From contig JBKPPO010000287.1 of the NCBI GenBank assembly GCA_046733635.1, positions 1-7,273 of the forward strand: a stretch of 7,273 nucleotides of DNA. The letters run 5' to 3'. The position numbers were made by a program, and so were the translations under genes. The DNA is from CADEED01 sp046733635 (lineage in GTDB: Bacteria > Pseudomonadota > Gammaproteobacteria > Steroidobacterales > Steroidobacteraceae). Below, in pieces: positions 1 to 5,458 of this stretch (position 1 is the stretch's first letter; each line of letters opens with the position of its first letter). The notes beneath the pieces were generated by a model. The model did not search any database. It worked only from the letters and a program-made list of their open reading frames with translations, and had not been told where the DNA came from.

Positions 1-1
1 G

Positions 2-289
2 GATGCCGAGCGTGTCGATGCTGTTGCGCTGGCGCGTGCGATCCTGTCGCTCGCGGAGGCGCTGGGTCTCGATACCGTCGCCGAAGGCATCGAGCACGAT
101 TCGCAGCGTGACACCCTGCTGAAACTCGGCTGCCGGACCGGGCAGGGTTACGCGTTCGGCAAGGCCATGCCGGTGGCGGAGGTGCTGACGGCCACGGTCA
201 CCCGGCGCCGGACCGAACTCGCCAACCACATGCCGGGCAAAGTGGAATATTCGGCATCGGGCCGGTTCCGCGGCCTGGAACGCCGCTGA
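2..289 (+). CDS. C-terminal part of an EAL-domain protein (c-di-GMP phosphodiesterase family), 5' end outside window
   Basis: The open frame enters from the left edge and gives 95 residues ending in TGA. The start DAERVDAVALARAI, the motif TVAEGIE (canonical AEGVE, holding a metal-associated Glu of EAL domains) and GCRTGQGYAFGKAMP (canonical GCxxGQGYxFxxPxP, holding the conserved Gln) are the last third of an EAL domain. That domain hydrolyses cyclic di-GMP to pGpG in the cytoplasm. About 30 polar residues follow the domain, ending in RGLERR. The EAL motif itself, the DDFGTG metal site and any N-terminal sensor or GGDEF domain lie outside the window, so activity cannot be judged. The next gene on the same strand, 181 bp downstream, also carries an EAL domain with clear similarity over this stretch (ALxRAI, TVAE, GQGxAxG), so the two may be paralogues. 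Confidence 0.9.
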   Translation, partial: DAERVDAVALARAILSLAEALGLDTVAEGIEHDSQRDTLLKLGCRTGQGYAFGKAMPVAEVLTATVTRRRTELANHMPGKVEYSASGRFRGLERR

Positions 290-294
290 TCGCG

Positions 295-315
295 GCCCGG
301 GCGGCGCTCCCGGGC
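295..315 (+). terminator. Possible GC-rich hairpin terminator after the first EAL gene
   Basis: GCCCGGG (295-301) and CCCGGGC (309-315) form a perfect 7-bp all-GC stem with a 7-base loop, starting 5 bases after the upstream stop codon. Position and strength suit a terminator, but the sequence after it (TTGCTGAC) has no real T run. It may instead act as a 3' end stabiliser or rely on Rho. Confidence 0.35.
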
Positions 316-318
316 TTG

Positions 319-350
319 CTGACATAACGCCTGTAAGCGCTTCTCATAAT
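319..350 (+). promoter_or_regulatory. Weak sigma70-like promoter candidate for the GGDEF-EAL gene
   Basis: CTGACA (319-324, 5 of 6 to TTGACA) and CATAAT (345-350, 5 of 6 to TATAAT) lie in the AT-richest part of the gap. The spacer is 20 bases, longer than the usual 16-18, and there is no extended -10 TG. An 8-bp palindrome AAGCGCTT (335-342) lies in the spacer and could be a regulator half-site pair. Transcription from here would leave a leader of more than 100 bases before the GTG at 471. Confidence 0.25.
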
Positions 351-461
351 CCCGCGTGCGCCCATCCCGAGGCCCGGTTCGCCGAAAAGATGCGAATTGG
401 ATGCGCTTGCGCCCTAGGCCGCTCAACTAGTCTGTTCCCGCTAACAAACAGAACAAGCAGC

Positions 462-465
462 GGAG
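462..465 (+). promoter_or_regulatory. Ribosome binding site deciding the GTG start at 471
   Basis: GGAG with 5 bases to GTG (471). The in-frame ATG at 390 has no comparable site, and codons between 390 and 470 (CGA, CTA, AGT, AGA, ACA) lack the G/C third-position bias of the rest of the gene. I therefore take 471 as the start. Confidence 0.6.
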
Positions 466-470
466 TACCG

Positions 471-2255
471 GTGAAGTCGGCAGAAGTCAGAGTGCTCGAA
501 GCGGGCGGAGGCCCGGAACGCAGCACCGAAAGCGTGTTGCGCGCGGTGTGCCTGCGCCTGGGTTGCACGGCGGCCACGGCCGTTTTCCCGCGCGAGGAAT
601 CGCGTGCGGTATGGGGACGTTCGGATGCCGACGCGGACTTCGCGCGTGCCCAGCTCGAGATCGCGGGCGACGAACTCGCGCGCCGCGTGATCGATACCCG
701 CAAACCCATCGCGACCAACAAGCTCAAACATGTGAGCGGCGGGCAGATCGCCTGCAAGCTCGTCGCGGTGCCGCTGATCGCGCGCGGCGGACCGGCGGGT
801 GCGCTCATCATCTTCAATCGGCCCGACGAACCCAGTTTCGATGAATTCACCGTGCGCCGGCTCGGCCGTTTCGCGCGGTTGCTGGCGCGCAGCGCCACGC
901 AGGATCTGGATTCGCTCACGGGACTGCTGTCGTGGGACGGCTTCAACACGCGTGTCGATGCCTGGCTGCGCGACGCGCCGAAGAGTGCGATGGTCTCGAT
1001 GTTGTACGGTGACATCGACTGCCTGCACATCATCAATGACCTCGCGGGTTTCACGGACGGCGACCGGGTGATCGCCCGCTGCGGCTCGTCGATCCGCAAG
1101 GCGCTGGTGGGCGCCGACAGTTTCGCGTGCCGGCTCTCGGGCGATCGCTTCACGGTATTCCTGCCTCACATGAATCTGGCGCAGGCGCGGCAGCTCGCCG
1201 AAAGCATCTGTCGCGACGTGTCGGGGCAGAAGGGTGTCACACATCCGGTATCGATGAGCTGGGGCGCGGTGTCGACGAATGCGTCGGACTTGCACCTGGA
1301 TCACCGGATCGCGGAGGCCGAGATCGCCTGCAAGACGGCGAAGGACCGTGGCCGCGGCCGCGTCGAGGTGTATCAGGACACGGATCAGAGCATGATCCGC
1401 CGTCACGACGAGATCGGGCTGATCGGCAGCTTGCGCGAAGCGCTGCGTCAGCAACGCATCGTGGTGTTCGCGCAGCCCATCACGCCGCTGATCAACACGG
1501 CGTTGCCGGTGACCTACGAACTACTCGTGCGCATCATCGACTCCAAGGGGAACATCGTCGAGGCCGGTGACTTCATGTCGGCCGCGACTCGCTACCAGAT
1601 CCTGCCGGAGATCGATCGCGCGGTGTGCGAGCGCGCCTTCGACCAGCTCAGCAAGAACACCACGGGTCAGCCCTTGCGCGTGTCGATCAATCTTTCGGGG
1701 CCGACCCTGTCGGATCCGGAGTTCCTCGAGTGGCTGCTGTCGGCCATGGCGAAGTACCAGATCGAGGGCACCAGCCTGGTGTTCGAGATCACGGAGGCGG
1801 CGGCCGCGGCGAACCTGCAACAGGTGCAGCAGTTCATCCGGCGCATGACTTCGCATGGCGTGCGTTTCGCGCTGGATGACTTCGGCACGGGTGTGAGTTC
1901 GCTGGCTTATCTCAAGAATCTCGAGATCTCGACCATCAAGCTCGACGGGTCGTATGTGCGCGACGTGTTGACGAACACGCGGTCGCAGGCGCTGGTGCGC
2001 GCGATCGTGCAGCTCGCGGATGCCATGGGCATCACCACCGTGGCCGAATACGTGGAGTCGAACGGCGTGCGGGACCGGCTGGCCGCGTTGGGCATCCAGT
2101 TCGGTCAGGGTTTCGCGTTGGGCAGGCCTGGACCGCTGGACGACGTGCTGGCTGCAGTCGCCGAGCGCGCGCCGGAGGGGCGTCAACGTCCGTTCACGGA
2201 CGACAAGCCGTTCACGACGCCCTCGGGCATCCCGATCATGTTCAAGCACGCGTAG
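471..2255 (+). CDS. GAF-GGDEF-EAL protein; predicted c-di-GMP phosphodiesterase with degenerate GGDEF domain
   Basis: 594 residues from the GTG start (621 if ATG 390 is used). Residues about 15-143 look like a GAF sensor domain (KLVAVPLIA, then PAGALIIFNRP and the closing helix). Residues about 150-300 are a GGDEF domain. Its first metal segment GDID (180-183) and IND are kept, but the signature reads SGDRF (223-227), with Gly to Ser and the essential Glu to Arg. The upstream RxxD inhibitory site has lost its Arg (VGAD). Diguanylate cyclase activity is therefore unlikely; GTP sensing remains possible. Residues about 315-565 form an EAL domain with signature ELL (Glu350), Asn407, FEITE (Glu439, Glu442), DDFGTG (469-474), Lys490, VAE (Glu526) and Gln546, so the catalytic set is complete and c-di-GMP hydrolysis is the likely activity. 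The usual AEGVE reads AEYVE. No signal peptide or membrane segment is evident. The left palindrome of the transposase cassette starts 2 bases after the stop. Confidence 0.93.
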   Translation: MKSAEVRVLEAGGGPERSTESVLRAVCLRLGCTAATAVFPREESRAVWGRSDADADFARAQLEIAGDELARRVIDTRKPIATNKLKHVSGGQIACKLVAVPLIARGGPAGALIIFNRPDEPSFDEFTVRRLGRFARLLARSATQDLDSLTGLLSWDGFNTRVDAWLRDAPKSAMVSMLYGDIDCLHIINDLAGFTDGDRVIARCGSSIRKALVGADSFACRLSGDRFTVFLPHMNLAQARQLAESICRDVSGQKGVTHPVSMSWGAVSTNASDLHLDHRIAEAEIACKTAKDRGRGRVEVYQDTDQSMIRRHDEIGLIGSLREALRQQRIVVFAQPITPLINTALPVTYELLVRIIDSKGNIVEAGDFMSAATRYQILPEIDRAVCERAFDQLSKNTTGQPLRVSINLSGPTLSDPEFLEWLLSAMAKYQIEGTSLVFEITEAAAAANLQQVQQFIRRMTSHGVRFALDDFGTGVSSLAYLKNLEISTIKLDGSYVRDVLTNTRSQALVRAIVQLADAMGITTVAEYVESNGVRDRLAALGIQFGQGFALGRPGPLDDVLAAVAERAPEGRQRPFTDDKPFTTPSGIPIMFKHA

Positions 2256-2257
2256 CC

Positions 2258-2282
2258 GGAAATGGGGTCAGACCCCATTTCC
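2258..2282. repeat. Left REP-like palindrome (12-bp arms)
   Basis: Perfect inverted repeat: arm GGAAATGGGGTC (2258-2269), centre A, arm GACCCCATTTCC (2271-2282). It begins 2 bases after the stop of the GGDEF-EAL gene and contains the TGA stop (2270-2268) of the transposase read on the minus strand. The strong stem could act as a 3' end stabiliser or Rho-independent-like barrier for either gene, but no T run follows. GTAG, the tetranucleotide that precedes REPs in enterobacteria, occurs at 2252-2255, overlapping the upstream stop codon. Confidence 0.9.
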
Positions 2283-2957
2283 TGGGAAAGGGGACAGAGC
2301 CCGTTTCCTTGGCCTGCCAACGTTGATGAGCGTGTGCTCGATTCCATGTTCGCCTGCCTTACGCTTTACCCAATCCGGGTCACCGAAAGGGCGCTGACGT
2401 TTGAGACTGGTTCGGATCGCGTCCAACTCTGCGGCGGTCTGAGGTTGATTGACGAACTCCGTCCACCATTTCGGAAGCTCCAGTGGAGGCGATGTCAGCA
2501 GGGCCGGCGCATCGCGGCGCCGCCTCCAATTCAGGCTTCCCCAAACCCATTCTTCTGCAGCGGAGACGAGATTCGCCCGCAAGGCATTTCGCTCCACGTA
2601 CCGCAGGACTGTCATCAGGTAGTGGTCGTCCTGAATCAGAAATGATTTGAAACGACCCTGCCAGACATGGCCGGTCGTCTTGTACTTCTCATGGTAGTGG
2701 CGAGCGTGAGTGGCGAAGAGCCACTGCGTCCATTTGGCAATGTCATCTTCGTGCCGTGGGCGCACCACCAGGTGAACGTGATTTGGCATGACGCAAGCGG
2801 CAAGCAGCGGTAAATCTAGACGCTCTTGGGCCTTGCGCATCAGCGCGACGAACGCGTGGTAATCGAACGGTTCGTGGAAGACTTCTGCCTTCCGGTTAGC
2901 CCGATTCAGGACGTGGTAGTACTCATTGGCGAAGATGGAGCGCGGAGGGCGAGGCAT
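2268..2957 (-). CDS. REP-associated tyrosine transposase (RAYT, IS200-like Y1 HUH family)
   Basis: 229 residues. The N-terminus RPPR then YYHVLNRANRKAEVF is typical of the family. The metal-binding HUH motif is MPNHVHLVV (His60, His62). GHVWQGRFKS (96-105) is a conserved block before the tyrosine helix, where LRYVERNALRANLV holds the likely nucleophile Tyr120; Tyr113 is an alternative. The C-terminal part keeps RPFG (189-192), a Trp (196) and GRPRK (214-218). These proteins cut and join single-stranded REP DNA through a 5'-phosphotyrosine link. After GRPRK the tail ALSPFPGNGV is encoded by the left REP repeat and ends inside it, so it is probably not ancestral. The ATG has no clear Shine-Dalgarno, and a 5-bp stem (2959-2963 with 2970-2974) sits right in front of it, so expression may be low. 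Catalytic residues look intact. Codon use is less G/C-biased than in the flanking genes, which suggests transfer. Confidence 0.95.
   Translation of the reverse strand: MPRPPRSIFANEYYHVLNRANRKAEVFHEPFDYHAFVALMRKAQERLDLPLLAACVMPNHVHLVVRPRHEDDIAKWTQWLFATHARHYHEKYKTTGHVWQGRFKSFLIQDDHYLMTVLRYVERNALRANLVSAAEEWVWGSLNWRRRRDAPALLTSPPLELPKWWTEFVNQPQTAAELDAIRTSLKRQRPFGDPDWVKRKAGEHGIEHTLINVGRPRKRALSPFPGNGV
2278..2308. repeat. Left accessory hairpins of the REP unit
   Basis: Two further inverted repeats follow the main palindrome. TTTCC-TG-GGAAA (2278-2289) overlaps its right arm. GGAAAGGGG (2285-2293) pairs with CCCGTTTCC (2300-2308) around loop ACAGAG, with a single G-G mismatch. The three overlapping stems can form alternative folds, a common look for REP/BIME-like units. 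The block is also coding: read on the minus strand it gives the last residues of the transposase. Confidence 0.7.
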
Positions 2958-2958
2958 C

Positions 2959-2974
2959 GACGAAAGTTATCGTC
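2959..2974 (-). other. Small stem just upstream of the RAYT start; leader region 2958-3049
   Basis: GACGA (2959-2963) and TCGTC (2970-2974) pair around a 6-base loop, one base from the transposase start codon, covering the space where a ribosome binding site would lie. The rest of the 92-bp leader is AT-richer than the surroundings. On the minus strand it contains a TTGACC, but no well-spaced -10 partner that I could find. A translational brake on the transposase is a possible reading, not a demonstrated one. Confidence 0.3.
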
Positions 2975-3049
2975 TGGGAGCGTCCAACGAGCACCGAAAA
3001 ATCTCGGTCAATCACCAGAATTGTTGACGATGGGGGTAATGGTGGGCGC

Positions 3050-3074
3050 GGCTCTGGCCCCTTTTGCTAGCAAA
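3050..3074. repeat. Right accessory repeats of the REP unit (inverted relative to left)
   Basis: GGCTCTGGCCCCTTTT (3050-3065), read on the minus strand, aligns with the left block AAAGGGGACAGAGCC with one substitution and one extra A. Next to it TTTGCTAGCAAA (3063-3074) is a perfect 12-bp palindrome, counterpart of TTTCC-TG-GGAAA on the left. The paired arms differ by a C-G to G-C swap that keeps the stem. The outermost stem seen on the left is lost here. Confidence 0.65.
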
Positions 3075-3092
3075 TGGGGTCTGACCCCATTT
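3072..3092. repeat. Right REP-like palindrome, 13 bases before the MFS start codon
   Basis: Arm AAATGGGGTC (3072-3081), centre T, arm GACCCCATTT (3083-3092): the exact reverse complement of bases 2260-2280. The outer two base pairs of the left copy are not kept. It lies 13 bases before the transporter ATG, where it would form a strong stem in any transcript coming from upstream, close enough to touch the ribosome binding region. Confidence 0.9.
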
Positions 3093-3105
3093 ATCCTCGC
3101 GCGCC

Positions 3106-4416
3106 ATGATCAAACTGACGCGCTACCAGTGGACGGTGTTCTTCGCGGCCTGGCTGGGCTGGGGCTTCGACATCTTCGACGGACTGCTCTTCAATTTCGT
3201 GGCGCCCAACGCCATCCCGACGTTGTTAGACATCCCGATCGGCGGCCCTGAAGCGCGCGCGGCGGTTCCGTACTGGACCGCCATCCTCAACGCCATCCTG
3301 CTGCTCGGCTGGGCCGCGGGCGGCGTGATCTTCGGGCCGCTCAGCGACCGCTTCGGCCGTAAACGCGTGCTCATGATCACCATGCTGCTGTACGCGCTCG
3401 GCACCGCCTCCTGCGCATTCGTCACCGAGATGTGGCAGCTCATCATCTTCCGCATCATCGCGAGCCTGGGCATCGGCGGTGAATGGGCCGCGGGCTCCGC
3501 CATGGTCGCCGAGGTCGTACCCGAGGAAAAACGCGTCGAGGCCGGAGCGTTGCTCTACACCAGCGCGCCGCTGGGTCTGTTCCTCGCCGATTTCGTGAAC
3601 GCCGAAGTCGCGGGCAACTGGTTCATCCACGACCCGTCGATGTCCTGGCGCTACGTGCTCATGTTCGGTCTCCTGCCCGCCGCAGTCGCCTTCGCGGTGC
3701 GCGCGTTCATCAAGGAGCCCGAACGCTGGGCCGCCACCGCGGCCACGGCCAAACCGGCGCGCGTGCGTGAAATCTTCGCGCCCGATGTTCGCGCCCGCAC
3801 CGTCAGCGCGCTGATCGTCGCGGTGGTTGCGCTGATCACCTGGTGGACCTGCAACGCCTTCATCCAGGCCATGACCAACAGCCTCGCCACGGCCGAAGCC
3901 GCCGCGCTCGGCCTCGACACCGCCGCCACCGCGGTGCTCAAACGCGACTGGATGACGCTCGCCACCTACAGCTTCTGCTGGGGCGGTCTCATCGGCACCC
4001 TGCTCACCGTGCCGATGGCCAAGTTCCTCGGCCGGCGCAAGATGTACGCCATCTACTTCGCGGGGTCGGCCATCGCGCTGCTCAGCACGTTCGGACTGGA
4101 CCTGCCGCCCGAGATGCGCCTGCGCATGTACTTCTTCATCGGACTCACGGTGTTCGGCGTGTTCGGCAGCTTCACGTTCTATCTACCCGAGCTGTACCCC
4201 ACGCGGCTGCGCTCCACCGGCAGCGGCTTCTGCTACAACATCGGGCGCGTGGTCACCGCCGGCGGCGTGTTCGCCGTCGGCATGGTCCAGCAGGCGGCGA
4301 AGGGCGATCCACAGGTCTTCGTGAGCACGATGTTCGTGATCGGCTTCGTGCCCATCGTCGGCCTGCTGCTGCTGCCCTGGGTCCTCGAGACCCGCGGGCA
4401 GCGGATGCCCGATTGA
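3106..4416 (+). CDS. MFS transporter, probable sugar- or organic-acid:H+ symporter
   Basis: 436 residues with about twelve hydrophobic segments (roughly 8-30, 56-78, 88-106, 110-132, 146-166, 183-202, 232-255, 285-305, 312-332, 340-360, 377-397, 405-427), a typical MFS length. Motif A is GPLSDRFGRKR (77-87), with a second-half echo KFLGRRK (306-312). The first segment carries acidic residues (FDIFD, 21-25), and GIGGEWAAG (122-130) and ELYPTRLRSTGSGFCYNIGR (362-381) resemble sialate, aromatic-acid and related proton symporters of the inner membrane. The substrate cannot be told. ATG 3106 gives a normal short cytoplasmic N-terminus, but no Shine-Dalgarno precedes it: the 13 bases before it follow directly on the REP palindrome. 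If the transposase cassette were absent, the start would lie about 15 bases after the GGDEF-EAL stop, hinting at a former shared transcript. The next gene converges from the other strand, so no downstream partner is visible. Confidence 0.95.
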   Translation: MIKLTRYQWTVFFAAWLGWGFDIFDGLLFNFVAPNAIPTLLDIPIGGPEARAAVPYWTAILNAILLLGWAAGGVIFGPLSDRFGRKRVLMITMLLYALGTASCAFVTEMWQLIIFRIIASLGIGGEWAAGSAMVAEVVPEEKRVEAGALLYTSAPLGLFLADFVNAEVAGNWFIHDPSMSWRYVLMFGLLPAAVAFAVRAFIKEPERWAATAATAKPARVREIFAPDVRARTVSALIVAVVALITWWTCNAFIQAMTNSLATAEAAALGLDTAATAVLKRDWMTLATYSFCWGGLIGTLLTVPMAKFLGRRKMYAIYFAGSAIALLSTFGLDLPPEMRLRMYFFIGLTVFGVFGSFTFYLPELYPTRLRSTGSGFCYNIGRVVTAGGVFAVGMVQQAAKGDPQVFVSTMFVIGFVPIVGLLLLPWVLETRGQRMPD

Positions 4417-4534
4417 TCAGCGCTGGTAGACCAGCCGTCTCCGTCGGAGGCGCTGGCGCGGTGGCCATCAAGCCATATCAGCGACGGGGCGACTCATCCC
4501 CGCGCGGCAATGATCGTCAGATCGCGAACCACCT
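4417..4534. terminator. Convergent intergenic gap with weak hairpins
   Basis: Between the convergent transporter and hydrolase genes, GCTGGT-AG-ACCAGC (4422-4435) starts 5 bases after the transporter stop, and CGGGG pairs with CCCCG (4485-4489 with 4498-4502) around an 8-base loop. Either could help end transcription in one or both directions, but neither is followed by a T run. No gene or other repeat is seen here. Confidence 0.3.
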
Positions 4535-5452
4535 TCATGAATGCGGCCTCCGGTTCGAGGGGAGGAGATAGACGTGATCGTTCGCGGCCGCGCGCGTCGT
4601 CGGTGCGGGCGGTTCGCTCATCGCTCGCCCCGCAACCCGCTCGAACTCGATCGGATCGTGCGAGCAGAGGATCCGGATCTCCGCGTGTGAGGACTTCAAT
4701 TGGCGGAGCCGCTGCTGGTTCGCCAGCCGCGCCTCGCGTTGCTTCTCCATCATCCATTGATAGAAGCGCAGGCCCGGCGTGCAATAGGGATGCGCGAGGT
4801 CCATCTCGCGGTGATGGAAGTACGCATCGCCCGCGAGCAGCATCCAGCCCGTGTCGGCGCGGATGGCGACGCCCGCGTGGCCATGCGTGTGACCGATCAA
4901 CGGGACCAGCAGGACGTCGTCCGGCAGTCCTTGCCCGCCGCTCACGCCTTCGAAACCCTGCCACCGTTGCGTGAGATCGCTGGTGTGCAACACCCACTGC
5001 GACCGGAACGACCACTGCTGTGGCCGGTAGCGCTGCCGGTCCAGCCAGGTCTTCTGTGCGCTTGCGTGAACCTGCTCCTGGCCGAGCAGGTGCACGCGGG
5101 CCCAGGGAAAGTCATCGAGTCCGCCGGCATGATCGAAATCCAGATGCGTGAGCACGATGTGCCGCACGTCGCGCGGGTCGAACCCGAGCTTCTCGATCTG
5201 CCGCAGCGCCGTCATCTCTTCGCGAAAATCCGGACTCAGCAATGTGAGGAAGAAGGCGCTCAGCCGTGACCGCGGATCACGTACGTCGCGCAGTCCGAAC
5301 CCGGTGTCCACGAGCACCAGGCCTTCCGCGGTTTCCAGCAGGAGGCAGTGGCAGCACAGCGAGCCCCGCTTCAGCACCGACGGCGTGCGTCCATCCATGA
5401 GCCTTCCGCCCAACGGGCAAGACGACACGCAGTTCAGGTGATGGATGCGCAT
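4535..5452 (-). CDS. MBL-fold metallo-hydrolase (lactonase-like)
   Basis: 305 residues from the ATG at 5452; an in-frame GTG directly before it (5455) would add one residue. Counting from that GTG, the fold shows VLVDTGFG (47-54), the metal motif THLDFDHAGG (103-112: His104, Asp106, Asp108, His109), GHTHGH (188-193), AGDAYF (208-213, bridging Asp210) and CSHDP (264-268, His266). This is the ligand pattern of the binuclear MBL superfamily that includes AHL lactonases such as AiiA, except that the second His of HxHxDH is Asp. To my knowledge HLDxDH is the usual form in a group of uncharacterised proteobacterial homologues. The substrate is unknown and lactonase activity should not be assumed. 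There is no signal peptide, so it is probably cytoplasmic. The start lies 6 bases after the stop of the upstream minus-strand gene. Only a weak GAG precedes it, overlapping that stop, which suggests an operon with translational coupling. Confidence 0.93.
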   Translation of the reverse strand: MRIHHLNCVSSCPLGGRLMDGRTPSVLKRGSLCCHCLLLETAEGLVLVDTGFGLRDVRDPRSRLSAFFLTLLSPDFREEMTALRQIEKLGFDPRDVRHIVLTHLDFDHAGGLDDFPWARVHLLGQEQVHASAQKTWLDRQRYRPQQWSFRSQWVLHTSDLTQRWQGFEGVSGGQGLPDDVLLVPLIGHTHGHAGVAIRADTGWMLLAGDAYFHHREMDLAHPYCTPGLRFYQWMMEKQREARLANQQRLRQLKSSHAEIRILCSHDPIEFERVAGRAMSEPPAPTTRAAANDHVYLLPSNRRPHS

Positions 5453-5458
5453 CACGGC

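Larger units (their letters stand above)
2258..3092 (-). mobile_element. RAYT cassette: transposase gene bracketed by inverted REP-like palindromes
   Basis: A minus-strand RAYT gene sits between two copies of a 21-base palindrome, arms AAATGGGGTC and GACCCCATTT, centre A on the left (2260-2280) and T on the right (3072-3092). One copy is thus the exact reverse complement of the other. Inside each lies a second short palindrome, then a block matching GGGG-x-CAGAGCC (2290-2301 on the left; inverted at 3050-3064 on the right), giving imperfect terminal inverted repeats of about 45 bp. Base composition is lower in GC than either neighbour. No target duplication is visible and no tnpB is present, as expected for REP/RAYT units rather than full IS200/IS605 elements. 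It lies exactly between two same-strand genes and interrupts neither. Whether this unit can still move, or only its REP parts, cannot be told. Confidence 0.8.

Noticed and set aside
390..470. Upstream ATG extension of the GGDEF-EAL protein by 27 residues
   Set aside because: No ribosome binding site, codons unlike the rest of the gene, and no domain content. The GTG at 471 has GGAG at 5 bases.
441..1454. Long minus-strand open frame opposite the GGDEF-EAL gene
   Set aside because: Its Arg/Ala/His-rich translation has no recognisable motif, and it lies wholly antisense to a gene with clear domains. It is a by-product of high GC and few stops.
2260..2280. The GGGGTC palindrome as a repressor operator
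   Set aside because: An exact inverted copy at the other end of the transposase gene, plus accessory hairpins, fits a REP-type repeat better than a regulator site.
2258..3092. Full IS200/IS605 insertion sequence
   Set aside because: The transposase belongs to the RAYT branch (C-terminal RPFG and GRPRK blocks), there is no tnpB, and the ends are REP-like palindromes rather than IS200/IS605 ends.
3843..4571. Plus-strand open frame overlapping the 3' end of the transporter gene and running into the convergent gap
   Set aside because: The translation is His/Arg-rich without motif or hydrophobic segments, and the transporter frame continues intact to its end. It is out-of-frame shadow coding.
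4494..5015. Minus-strand open frame overlapping the end of the MBL gene
   Set aside because: No family resemblance. The MBL frame carries the conserved His and Asp ligands through this stretch.
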